A stretch of DNA of 64,000 nucleotides from NCBI GenBank assembly GCA_010094025.1, contig ML991771.1:930001-994000 (forward strand). The letters are read 5' to 3'. The notes beneath the pieces are model-generated. The model did no database searches and was not told the DNA's origin. It saw only the letters and a program-made list of their open reading frames with translations. Position 1 is the first letter of the stretch; each line of letters opens with the position of its first letter. Source of the stretch: Viridothelium virens (lineage: Eukaryota; Ascomycota; Dothideomycetes; Trypetheliales; Trypetheliaceae). This document shows, piece by piece, positions 10,051 to 20,079 of the stretch. The translations under genes were made by a program, and so were the position numbers.

Positions 10051-12173
10051 ATGCGGTCAATGAGCCGCCAAGCACTTCAGGCAAGAAGAACAGCTCGGTC
10101 TGGCACTGTCTTCCGTGAAGAGCAAAAGCCGGCGCTGATAGATATCTTTGGAGCGACCTTTTACCGCGATCATCCCTCGCCCTCGTCTACGTCGAATACA
10201 GGGTGTTCCGCACTCTTTCCTGGACTGAATTTTAGCCTACCATCGTTTGCAAATCCGAAAGAGCATTGGGCTGTCTTGGGCTCTTCTGCTAGCGCACGCA
10301 CAGCGTTTCTTGAGGTTTTACGGTCCAAATATATTTGCCTTCCGCCAACCGCTCGAACGTATCCGTACCTTTCAACACACAAGATTCAATCTGAAAACCC
10401 ACACTTACGTAACCCGACCAAGGCAATCCAATATGTGGGTTTCGATGCGGAACGGGGAGGACTTGGTGGAAGCACAATGCGCGGAGCCTATTTAAGCGCT
10501 CGTTATGAAGCACGGAAGGAAGAGATGGATTTCTCGTTACTGGACTTCCTAAAGGGCAATACAGAGTTGAATCCTGACGAAAACTTGAATGTCAACACTG
10601 ACGACGACCTACTGGCTAGGGTGTTGAACGATTTGAAACTAGAAGGACTATTAGACATGCCTGTGAGCAACTTGAGCAATGGCCAGACGAGAAGGGCAAA
10701 GATTGCCAAAAGTCTCATGAACAAGCCAGTACTCCTGCTATTAGACGGACCCTTCAGTATGCCAGTTTTCGTCCCCGTACCCAATACTGGAGGATAACTG
10801 ACATGCAGGCCCAGTGGGACTCGATCCACCAACAAGCAAGTTGTTATCATCCCTCTTGAACCAGCTTGCTGAAGCTTGTAACCCGCGAATTTTGCTTTCT
10901 CTCAGGCCGCAGGATATCGTTCCGGATTGGTTGACTCATCTTATTTGCGTGAATGAAGATTTCAAAATTTCTGCACAAGGCTCAAAGAGCGATGTACTTG
11001 CTAAGGCCGACAACTCTCATATTCGATTACTGAACAAGTCTATCACCACTGATAATGCCATAAGCCAACGAGCACAGAGTCTTGAGAAATTGCCGAGCGA
11101 GGCTAGTGGCATTCCGGTGATCGAAATGCTAGGTGTCCAAGTGAAGTACGGCAGCCGTTGTGTTCTCGGAGGCTGGCAGCAGGGATCAGAGGGCAAACAG
11201 CAAGAGGGTCTCTGGTGGACCGTACGGAAAGGTCAAAGATGGGGTGTTTTTGGCTCAAATGGTAGTTCTTCTTTCCCCTGGCGTGGCCTATCCCGAACTA
11301 ACAAGCCATATAGGGTCAGGGAAAACTACTCTCCTATCCCTCATTACATCTGATCATCCTCAGACATATTCGGTCCCCATGCGACTCTTCCAGCGCTCTC
11401 GTTTACCTTCACGAGGCAATCCAGGCATATCGATCTTTGATATTCAATCTCGCATTGGCCATTCTTCGCCTGAGGTACACACTTACTTCCCGCGAAGTCT
11501 CTCCGTCAGACGAGCTATGGAAAGTGCGTGGGCTGATGCACCACTAAGCAAGCCCACAAAGCTCACCGACGAAGGAAGAGAGAAGGTCAATGCATGCCTC
11601 CGCTGGTTCCAGACTGAATTATATCCTGAGGCCCCCAAATTGGACTTCTCCATTTCTAATAGTGAGTTATCGTCAATTTCAGGGCTACGCAGTAGATATG
11701 ACGGGGAGATCATGAAATGCGGGTCACTTTCATGGGCAAGCAAAGTGAAATTCGGCGAACTGGCCTTTTCAGCTCAACGCGTTGTTCTTTTTCTTCGCGC
11801 TATCATCCGAAACCCCGAGATCGTTATTCTTGACGAAGCGCTGAGTGGAATGGATGAAAGCGCCAGGGAGAAGTGCGCTCACTTCCTTAGCTATGGTGAA
11901 CGCTCAGTCTTATGGACACCAGAAGCGAGATCTGCTGAGGCACGATTTGTTCCGAGCTTGCAATCGCAGCTGGGCCTCGTGCAAGTTCCGGGCTTGCGGG
12001 CTAACCAAGCTTTACTTGTGGTAAGCCATCTTAAGGAGGAGGTACCGGATTGTGTGAGGGAATGGATCACCCTACCAGAGCCAGGAACGAGAGCACCGCG
12101 TATTGGCAGGCTCAAGGGTCCAGTGAGCCTGGAGCATAATGCTTGGAGCGAGATTTGGGGAATGGATGTGTAA
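10051..12173 (+). CDS. Soluble tandem ABC ATPase (YDR061W-like), three exons
   Basis: Exons are 10051-10756, 10809-11261 and 11314-12173, with 52-base introns at 10757-10808 and 11262-11313. Joins restore the frame, and the second rebuilds the Walker A motif SNGSGKTT across the junction. The product is about 672 residues. The first ABC half has a degenerate P-loop (LGSSASARTAF, no GK), a good signature LSNGQ, and Walker B LLLLDGPFS. The second half has an intact P-loop and Walker B (VILDEALSGMD) but a poor signature around KFGELAFSAQR. No membrane segments are seen. The Arg-rich, acid-free N-terminus (MRSMSRQALQARRTAR) suggests mitochondrial import. The yeast relative YDR061W is an uncharacterised ABC protein without transmembrane spans. 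Confidence 0.85.
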
Positions 12174-14334
12174 TTGTACAGGTTGTGGCTCATGATACCA
12201 TAGCTAGTGCATTTCAGTCAAAAACCTGTCAAACGGCTTTCGAAACATTCACAGCACTCAGAAAAGAACTCTGGCTCCAGGTGACATCCCCTATGTCGGC
12301 CTGGTAGCCGGTCATGTGGTGCATCTGCTCGCCTATCATACCATCAGCACTTGGTTGAATCCTCACCATCTCGAGGTAAGATTTTCCCAGTTCTCTCAAT
12401 CTATCCAATATTATTCAATGTGCTGTGAAAGAACAGATCCAACTCTGCGGCAGATCATTTACGCTTTGAGGTCCAGAATGATGTTGAGCGCGTTCTAGAA
12501 CACACTGTCTTCCGGATGGAATTCCTATCTTTGCCAGGACTATTTTTCTTGCCAGCATGAGATCATCAGTAGTATGATAGGTAGCCCTGGGGATAAATCT
12601 GCGCAAATGGACCATTCCACCTCGCGATTGGCCTCATAACAATCATAGTCATCTCCGGGATGCCGTCAGATGGCGATACCAAATTTCAATCTATCAGCAG
12701 TACTCCCATTAAACCTCCCAGAGCCAAAAAACTGTCCATGTGCATCGATTCCATAGCGGCTTTCCCTATCCTCGATACATAGTTTCATGGCAGAGGGAGC
12801 CTGCCAAGACCAGAGCTAAAAGAGAGAAGTTTGGAATGAATCGCAATGTCGCCAACTCTTACCAGGAGGATGCAAGGCGGCCAGAAGGACACTACGATCC
12901 AGTACATTGCGATTATCTCCTTATTCCTGACGAAATGACTGTTTCGTAGTCCGATATCCTGAGGCAATTAGTTTGATAGCCGGCCAGCCTGCAGTTGATA
13001 CCACTTTTAGGCACTATACTGTCGAAAAGCCGCAGTGATTAGTGTTCCATCACGGAAAGCCCGTTGCTGTACCATTTTACTATGAAGGCGGTGACCTTGA
13101 GCTTCTTCACAAAGATCAGACCCCTTCCGTTGCCATTATCTATTGGCATATTTGATGTATGCTTTATTAAAGCTGTTTGTAAGGTGATCTCAAGCTGTAG
13201 AGTCTCTCCAGCCAACATCTTCTCTCCACCATATACCAAAGCCACAATTACGTCTCGCTGTACTATGCACATACTGGGCTAGAGCAATTGCGAGCGATGC
13301 AGGTCTGACATATTGAGAGAGTCCCCAACGTTCAGTGAAGGCTATGCCACTGAGATGACATTTTGGTTCTCCCAGGCCTCGAACATCTTTAAACCTGCCA
13401 GGGGGGTTCTGCATGTGCTTAAGTTGGAGTTGGAGCTTTACATAATGATCGTCAAGCTGCAGTAGCTTTGAGGAAAGGTTATTATCGGGTTCTAAGTTCA
13501 GCATGCTCAACAGGACGGAAGTTGAGGTTGCAGAATCACGCGTCCATCGAAGGTGAGGTAAGCACCCTCTCTATATGGGCCTAGAGCTGCGTTGATGAGC
13601 ACGCATCTAACACATCGTAATCACCAGAAGCGGTGTTAGTAGGAATCTCATAAATAGCAATCTTCTCGCCTTTGCAAGAACCATTTTCTTCTCCGCCGAT
13701 GCTTAGACCAGAATCGGTTTCTATCTTGATTTCCTTAAGTATTGCACGAATCGAGCAATGAAATGAAGTAGATGCATTGTTATTGAAGACATACATTGCG
13801 AGATGAGCAACTATTGTAGAGGGCAGACAACAGTTCGTCTCCACCGAACAAACAACCAAAAGCAGGTGTCTGGTAATGAGCGAACACCTTGTAGTGATGA
13901 AATTTCAGTCAAGGAAGGACTACGGAGAGAACAAGGATAATATGAGATGATATTCTCCTTGAAACTCGATCGCAAGTGCAGGCACCCTTGCGTTGCACTT
14001 GGACGCCTACGACGATGGAGCCATGTGCATTGCCCAAGAGTGTGTTTGGTGGCTCAAATCTGTACAGCACCGCCACCACCCTCTGGAGCAGCGGAGCTGA
14101 CCCGAAGAGGGCAGGGGACCAGGGAGCTAACAGAAGTCCCGCGATCTTTCCGCAATCAGACAATTCCGGCGTAGGTACGATGACGCCACACCTCGCACTT
14201 GCTCTGCGGTGCCGCGGTAGATACGGAATATTCCGCTCCCGAAAACCGCCTTCAGCCCTATGAGAGCATTGCTAATCATCGAATACCATCTTCCTTGTTA
14301 CCTCGATACTCCCCTACTTTGACCTGTGTTCGCT
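12174..14334. other. Gap with decayed-looking coding fragments
   Basis: No intact gene was found in about 2.1 kb. On the plus strand at 12270-12600 there is protein-like text (LAPGDIPYVGLVAGHVVHLL, then LRFEVQNDVERVLEHTVF) separated by a possible short intron, followed by another fragment at 12740-12949. On the minus strand, fragments at 13859-13581 (SIRAILKEIKIETDSGLSIG), 13510-13190 and 13272-13039 (VALVYGGEKMLAGETLQLEI) sit in different frames. They look like eroded lineage-specific genes or genes whose introns I could not solve. I assign no function. Confidence 0.35.
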
Positions 14335-15397
14335 ATGGCTCCCTCTCTAGAAGAGCCGAATGAGGTGGAGCTGTCGGCGGCTTTAAAATCCGCTCCCAAG
14401 CTGGTTGCACATGAGCCCGGTACGTTGCACCGGTGCAAAACGGTTGAGATGGAAAAATCTATGCTGATTGCAATACTCCCTAGAACATTGTCCGGGTCCG
14501 GAATCGCAGCTTGCAGGCAAAGGTGATGCATGTGCTGGGTGCCCAAATCAGCAGATATGTGCTACGGCACCGAAGGGACCAGATCCGGATATCCCAGTCA
14601 TAACTTCTAAGCTATCCGGCGTCAAACACAAAATTCTCATCCTGTCTGGGAAAGGAGGTGTTGGTAAATCAACATTCACATCGATGCTTGCCCATGCTTT
14701 CGCTACCGGACCAGATACCCTGGTTGGCGTCATGGATACTGATATCTGCGGGCCAAGTATTCCGAAGATGATGGGTGTTGAGCAAGAGACGATACATGTT
14801 TCTGGTCAAGGCTGGGAGCCAGTGTGGGTCACGGAAAACTTAGGCGTCATGAGTGTACAGTTCATGTTGCCTAATAGGGATGATGCAGTCATCTGGCGAG
14901 GGCCCAAAAAAAATGGGCTTATCAAACAGTTTTTGAAGGATGTAGAATGGGGCGAGCTCGATTACCTTTTCGTCGATACGCCGCCAGGCACAAGTGACGA
15001 ACATCTCTCCGTCAACGCACTTCTCAAAGAATCTGGTGTTGATGGTGCAGTCGTCGTCACAACACCGCAAGAAATAGCTCTACTGGATGTTCGGAAGGAA
15101 ATTGACTTCTGCAAGAAGGCGGGAATCAAGGTCCTAGGGATCGTTGAGAACATGTCCGGGTTCGTGTGTCCGAAATGTACTAAGGAGAGTCAAATTTTCA
15201 AAGCATCTACCGGTGGCGCCCACAAGCTCGCAAAAGATGTTGGTATCCCGTATCTCGGTGCTGTACCACTGGATCCCCGCATAGGAATGAGCTGCGATTT
15301 CGGTGAAAGTTTTTTTGATGGGTTCCCGGATAGTCCCGCCTGTACTGCGCTACAACAAGTTATGCACAATGTACAGACTGAAGTTCAGGATAGGTAA
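14335..15397 (+). CDS. NBP35: Cytosolic Fe-S cluster assembly P-loop NTPase NBP35
   Basis: Exons are 14335-14419 and 14484-15397, with a 64-base intron at 14420-14483 (GTACGT...CTAG). The join gives [11 protein letters not shown] and a 332-residue protein. The N-terminal ferredoxin-like cysteine motif is complete only after splicing: C-x13-C-x2-C-x5-C, seen as EHCPGPES...[12 protein letters not shown]. The deviant Walker [10 protein letters not shown] follows, then [22 protein letters not shown], and the C-terminal bridging CxxC in FVCPKC. NBP35 with CFD1 forms the cytosolic scaffold that assembles 4Fe-4S clusters for cytosolic and nuclear proteins. The stop is only 8 bases from the stop of a probable small gene on the other strand. 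Confidence 0.95.
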
Positions 15398-15405
15398 TCA
15401 CGAAA

Positions 15406-15834
15406 TCACAAAATCCTAACGAAGGGCTCAAGTGCTTTTGCGGCAGTCTCCACAAAGGATCTAGCACCTGCGAGGTCGAAATAAGGACCGACGGGCCTTA
15501 GAGGGGGCCATCCGCGAAAGCTGTTGCGTATACGGACATGCACGCCGAAAGTTTTCATACAGTCGATACGTACTCTACGCCAAACCTTCACAGGTTCCCT
15601 ATCGCTTCCGAAGAGTCACCGAGACTATCGTCATTAGCTGCTCTTCGACCTACCCAGGAAGTCTCTTGTAAAGAAGATAGCAGTAGCAAGATGAAGCTCA
15701 ATAGGACCCACCAATACGCAACCGATTAGGCATAGAGCAGCTTACCTCTGCCAGAGTAGTCCAAGAGCATTCCTCACTGCAAGGATCACATCGACGCGCT
15801 CTGGCAATAGGCTCTGGAACTGCGCAGATCTCAT
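15406..15834 (-). CDS. Probable small two-exon gene, function unknown
   Basis: Exon 1 (15834-15746) begins MRSAQFQSLLPERVDVILAV, and exon 2 (15598-15406) contains SFRGWPPLRPVGPYFDLAGA and ends FVRIL. They join in frame (AG|G) over a 147-base intron with GTAAGC donor and ATAG acceptor. The predicted product is 93 residues, basic, with no signal peptide. Support is limited to splice logic and protein-like composition. Tail-to-tail packing against NBP35 (8 bases apart) suits a real compact gene. I do not recognise the family; the exon 1 assignment is the weakest part. Confidence 0.4.
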
Positions 15835-16389
15835 TTATTGATCATACCGGAGCCTGCTGGCTCACGTCTGGAGCGACCTCACCAAACATTTTGCTGGGCC
15901 ACAGAACGCCAAATATTCTTTGAGTGGTTGAGATAGGGTCAGAGATAAAATGGCCTATGTACACCTGCTAGTATAGACGAGGTATATCGAGACAGATGGC
16001 TATTTTTGAAAGAACCCAGGCTTCTCAGTGCTACCACCATCCATTTCTTCTAATTTCATGCAGACTACTTCCTCTTCGATTTTCTCATTTACGTTATGCT
16101 ACTCTTTTCCCCTTAACTCATTTTCACAATTTATCTGCATAACCCCGTGCCAACACGCTATCGGCACAAGCTGATGCAAGTTTCTAAGGCTTTGTAGTGG
16201 TTGGAGCTTTACTGTTTTAATAGAACAGAACTGCTCATGGGTGTCCAGGATCTCAAAATTCCCTATCGCCCAGCTGATCACTCTTCAGCAACGGTTTGGT
16301 CAGAGCCGTGTTCGTTATGCAAAAGAACAGCTCGTTTCGTGGAATGGACGTACTAGTAAATACACAGAGTCGAGATGAGCCGCTCAATC
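15835..16389. other. Intergenic, nothing recognised
   Basis: About 550 bases lie between the putative small gene and the 3' end of PDX3. I see no coding signature, tRNA or repeat. It would contain the small gene's promoter and the PDX3 terminator region. Confidence 0.5.
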
Positions 16390-17145
16390 TTACGGACTGA
16401 GTCTGCGAATTTTCCATTCACTTTGAGATATGTCATCTTTGGTGTAGCAGAAGCGATCATGCAGTCTACTCTCCCGGCCCTGCCAAAATTCTATCGTCTT
16501 AGGCAACACCCTTAGCCCTCCCCAAAAGTCCGGTACAGGAACCTTCTCTTGCCCTTCGAACCTCTCCTCAACATCCCTTACCCTCCTCTCTAGTTCTTCT
16601 CTACTGCGTAATTCCTTGCTCTGTTCGCTTGCCCATGCCCCAAGTCTTGACCCGCGTATCCTCGTATCGTAATAGATCTGGGATTGCTCGCTCGTCAAGC
16701 GTTCCACTTCACCTTCAACTCTGACTTGACGCTCCAATTCGTGCCACCAAAAAGTCAACGCGGCATGAGGATTACTTGCGACATCCGCAGCTTTGCGGCT
16801 TGTCGCCCAGTTGCTATAGATGACGAACCCGCGGTCATCGAGTTCTTTGAGGTACACCATCCGTGCTGATACCCGTCCTGACGGCAGTTCTGCCGTAGAA
16901 AATGTCACAGTCTCTGGTTGGTGTACGTTCTGGGACCGGGCGTGATTAAACCAGATATGAAATTGTTGGAATGGATCATCGACAAGGTCAGAAATCTCTA
17001 GACTGCCTTTCGTGTATTGTTGCGCCTGAAAGTTGGCATCTGTGCCTCCAGGGGCGAAAATCATCGCAGATGATTTCTCCGATGACATTCTCCTGTGTTG
17101 TACCAACGTGCGGGGAGACAAGACCCTCAGACAAAGTTTCAGCAT
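16390..17145 (-). CDS. PDX3: Pyridoxamine/pyridoxine 5'-phosphate oxidase
   Basis: One exon encodes 251 residues. The FMN enzyme oxidises pyridoxine or pyridoxamine 5'-phosphate to pyridoxal 5'-phosphate, the last step of vitamin B6 activation. Family features are seen in order: DPFQQFHIWFNHA; SARMVYLKELDDRGFVIYSN near 95-115 (FMN site); RKAADVASNPHAALTFWW; RQVRVEGEVERL; and the C-terminal signature EFWQGRESRLHDRF...WKIRRLSP. A second in-frame ATG (17088, MSSEKSS) would remove a basic, acid-free 19-residue leader that could be a mitochondrial presequence. Its 5' end faces POP4. Confidence 0.95.
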   Translation of the reverse strand: MLKLCLRVLSPRTLVQHRRMSSEKSSAMIFAPGGTDANFQAQQYTKGSLEISDLVDDPFQQFHIWFNHARSQNVHQPETVTFSTAELPSGRVSARMVYLKELDDRGFVIYSNWATSRKAADVASNPHAALTFWWHELERQVRVEGEVERLTSEQSQIYYDTRIRGSRLGAWASEQSKELRSREELERRVRDVEERFEGQEKVPVPDFWGGLRVLPKTIEFWQGRESRLHDRFCYTKDDISQSEWKIRRLSP

Positions 17146-17164
17146 TTATTGTCGTCGGCACTAG

Positions 17165-17182
17165 TTTTTTTTTTTTTTTTTT
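17165..17182 (+). repeat. T18 homopolymer between PDX3 and POP4
   Basis: An 18-base run of T lies about 20 bases upstream of the longest PDX3 start, in the roughly 300-base divergent PDX3/POP4 promoter. Poly(dA:dT) tracts of this kind exclude nucleosomes in fungi, so it may help both promoters. The exact length could vary through slippage or sequencing error. Confidence 0.85.
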
Positions 17183-17451
17183 GAAGATTTATCACTCGGA
17201 AAAGAGCTATCTGAAAGCTGCGTGGTAGTTACAAAGGCACGGAAAAGGTTTGCGTGGTGAAATCTTTGTCTTACTCTACGGTACTCTACAGTACTCTAGT
17301 GGGCATCGCAAACAGTCTTCCGCTTCGGCTTCGGAGGCAACTCCGCCAGCATCATTCACAAGCCATCTTCCACCTCATCAGTACACTCTCTATGATCTTT
17401 TGACCACGAACATTTACTATCAACTAGTCTTGAGGACCTCAAGAAAACATT

Positions 17452-18225
17452 ATGAGCGACAAAATATCACAACGGCTGCTCGCCCGTGCTCACTCCCCCG
17501 ATACCGCATCGCAAATCTATCGCGACAAGATCGCCCACCGTCCCCTCCTACTTCGCCCTACCTCGCCATCATCAAGGAGAGAAGATGCTCGCACGGCACG
17601 CCAGAAATTACGCGCTGCTCAGATTGCATCTCGTCGCAGTTCAAACAAGCCCCACCCTCTATCAGCTGGGCAGAAGCGCGCCAGATGCGTGTACGACATA
17701 CCGAAATCACAGCAAAAATTCGACATCTACGTACCTCTTCACCAGATGTGGGCCTCTTACATGCAGGATGTTTTGGGGATAGGAAAGAAAAGAGGAGATG
17801 GAACATTGATCATGGGGGTGTCGGCACAAAGTGCAGGGCAACAATTAGTCACTGCAGACTTTCACGGAGCAGACGTTGAGGTAGTCCGCAGCCGATGCGT
17901 GAGCAGAGTTGGGGTAAGAGGTATTGTCGTGAAGGACACAAAGTTTACATTCGAGATTATCACCAAGGACAATAAGTTAAAAAGTATGCAACGTTCGACC
18001 GATCTAATTGCAGGCTGCTTGCTAAACTGCTTGTCGTCAGTATTGCCAAAAGAGCACACTATTTTCCGTTTTGAGGTACCACTGCCGTCAGTAACCACTA
18101 GTGATGGCCAAGAGTCAACGCAATCGCCTCCACTAGTCTTTGAATTGCATGGTTCGCAGTTCGAGACCTCTGCGCCAGGTCGGGCAATGAAGAAGTTCAA
18201 GATACATGTAGATCCAGATCTGTGA
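17452..18225 (+). CDS. POP4: Ribonuclease P/MRP subunit p29 (Pop4)
   Basis: Exons are 17452-17983 and 18041-18225. The 57-base intron at 17984-18040 (GTATGC...GCTAAAC...TCAG) is a multiple of three and has no stop, so an unspliced reading also stays open. Splicing turns KLKS...SVLPKEH into KLKILPKEHTIFRFEVPL, which matches the conserved Rpp29 ending, and gives 238 residues instead of 257. The Rpp29/Pop4 Sm-like domain spans roughly 95-235: ADFHGADVEVVRSRCVSRVG, GIVVKDTKFTFEIIT, and FELHGSQFETSAP near the end. The protein is a core component of RNase P and RNase MRP, which process tRNA and rRNA precursors. The N-terminal 90 residues are Arg/Ser-rich. Confidence 0.93.
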   Translation: MSDKISQRLLARAHSPDTASQIYRDKIAHRPLLLRPTSPSSRREDARTARQKLRAAQIASRRSSNKPHPLSAGQKRARCVYDIPKSQQKFDIYVPLHQMWASYMQDVLGIGKKRGDGTLIMGVSAQSAGQQLVTADFHGADVEVVRSRCVSRVGVRGIVVKDTKFTFEIITKDNKLKSMQRSTDLIAGCLLNCLSSVLPKEHTIFRFEVPLPSVTTSDGQESTQSPPLVFELHGSQFETSAPGRAMKKFKIHVDPDL

Positions 18226-19199
18226 TATTCTTCTAAATATCATTATTGAAGAGGACCAAGTGACGGGTTGGAGCTACTGTATATGCATCGGGTGACGACG
18301 GCGAAAGCTGCGTGACGACAAAGTCCTCTTCAGGCTTCGCCAGTGTCTCTCTGGAAGGTTTAGCTTTGTGCAGAGTCATGTCCACTATTATCATCTGTGG
18401 AGCCTCGCAAAGAGCCTACTCCGTGAAGCTGTGATGAACGAGACCATTGTTCTCAGGTGCTAGGCGGTAGAATCAAGTGGGTATCCTGAGACCTCCGGTA
18501 GGCCGAGTTCCGTGAAGTCGTTGTATGACTGCGCCACAGCGCTTGAGCGACTCCGCTGGAACATCACAGCTGAAAGGAGACGACATTCAGAGGCTCAGAG
18601 AACCCGGACGGTCTCCCTCTTTTAGCGCATGGCCAATGCCAGTGAACATTCTTTATGATGACAGATCAATTCACTTGGTCATTCAAGAGGCTCTCATAGT
18701 GAATGCCCGCTGCTGCGCATTGGAGATCCAACCAAACGCCAGTGACCACATTAACTCCATTGCCAACGTTTTGATGGCAGGCTACTCAAAGTAACACTTC
18801 AAAGGTCTCAAGAGGGTTTCTTTCCTTTGATATCACATCTTTCATTGTAGCGGCCATCACTGGCGCCCGGCTAAGGTTGCGAGAAATCTCCAGAAAGTTG
18901 GCTGCGGACAGTTGAGGCTGTGCCTGTGAAAGTCACCCTTCAGTGACACAGCCATCCATCCAAGACCGGTGCGACTTGCGTTATTCTGTGTCAGCAACTC
19001 GCCTCTGGCGGGGTATTTAGCACTTCACTCCTTCCCACCATTTCGCACTTCAGTCCTCACGGCACCACTTTTTCTCTAGCATATCCCAAGACTCTAAGAC
19101 CTCCAAAGCTCCAGCACAATTTGCATTTCTTAGTCAGAAGAACCCCATTCCTCATCATTGTCCGATCGACAAGGCGCCTTCCTTTGAAAAGCCCCCACC
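18226..19199. other. Intergenic, one doubtful small open frame
   Basis: About 970 bases without a recognised gene. An open frame at 18525-18794 (plus, 89 residues, containing LYDDRSIHLVIQEALIV) has no motif I know and no flanking splice logic, so I do not call it. The last 200 bases are CT-rich and should be the promoter and leader of the glycine-zipper gene. Confidence 0.45.
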
Positions 19200-19820
19200 A
19201 TGTCTGGCCCCTACGATCAGTACAATCAGCAAGGTTACCAGCAGGGCTACCCGCCTCAAGCTCCCAATTACGCTGGCGGCTACGACCAAAACTATCAGCA
19301 GTATCCTCCTCACCAGCAACAGCAGCAGTATCCACCTCAGCAAGGCGGTTATAGTGCTCCGCCTGCTCCTAGCTACGGAGAGCAGCCTCAGTACAACTAC
19401 AACCAAGGCGCGTATGGCCCGCCGCACGAGGGTGGCTTTCAACACGGTCATCAGCATGGAGGCAATTACGACCAGAACCAGCAAGCGTCTCGCGATCAAT
19501 ACGGCAACTACCAGCCGCAGTCTCCCGGTCATCCTCATCAATTCCCCCAGCAAGGAGCCTATGGCTCGGCGCCAGCTCCCTCGGATCCCAACAACCCGTA
19601 CGCCCAGCAACAAGGCCAATACGACCCCAACGCGCCCGAAGGTGAGCGAGGTCTAGCTGGTGCTCTTGCTGGCGGCGCCTTGGGAGCATTTGGGGGACAT
19701 AAAGCTGGGCACGGGATCATCGGAACGCTTGCTGGTGCATTCATGGGCAGCAAGCTTGAGGACAAGTACAAGGACTCGCATCATGGCCAGGGTGGACACC
19801 ATGGTAGCAACAGATGGTGA
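19200..19820 (+). CDS. Gln/Tyr/Gly-rich protein with C-terminal glycine zipper
   Basis: One exon encodes 206 residues. The first 145 residues are low complexity, dominated by Gln, Tyr, Gly, Pro and Asn (QQGYQQGYPPQ, a QQQQQ run), with prion-like composition. A short glycine-zipper stretch follows at about 150-180 (GLAGALAGGALGAFGGHKAG...GTLAGAFMGSK), where small residues recur every four positions as in membrane-inserting helical hairpins. The end is His/Gly/Lys-rich (KDSHHGQGGHHGSNRW). Similar proteins are common in fungi and lack an agreed function. There is no signal peptide. The product name is descriptive only. Confidence 0.8.
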   Translation: MSGPYDQYNQQGYQQGYPPQAPNYAGGYDQNYQQYPPHQQQQQYPPQQGGYSAPPAPSYGEQPQYNYNQGAYGPPHEGGFQHGHQHGGNYDQNQQASRDQYGNYQPQSPGHPHQFPQQGAYGSAPAPSDPNNPYAQQQGQYDPNAPEGERGLAGALAGGALGAFGGHKAGHGIIGTLAGAFMGSKLEDKYKDSHHGQGGHHGSNRW

Positions 19821-20079
19821 ACGATATTGCGTCGGGCCAAATCTTGTGCTGACTTCTCTTTTGATTTTTGAGCGCCACATGACGAAATCGAAGTAGTTGA
19901 TAGGCGACAGTTGCAGAGGCAGGCCCAAGCCTATGGGCTATGATGAATCCTGGGTTTTGGTGTTTTTGGGATGGTTCAATCGGTTATACTGCTGCATCAT
20001 TGATTTGCTCAACCTCCTAGGTCTCTCTAATGAATCACATTTTCTTGCACCCATCAGACCTTTTCTTAGAGTGTCTTTC

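Noticed and set aside
19155-19619. 154-residue minus-strand frame rich in Leu, Val and Arg opposite the glycine-zipper gene
   Set aside because: It is the complement of Gln/Tyr/Gly-rich repeats, which gives artificial hydrophobic text; the sense frame is clearly the gene.
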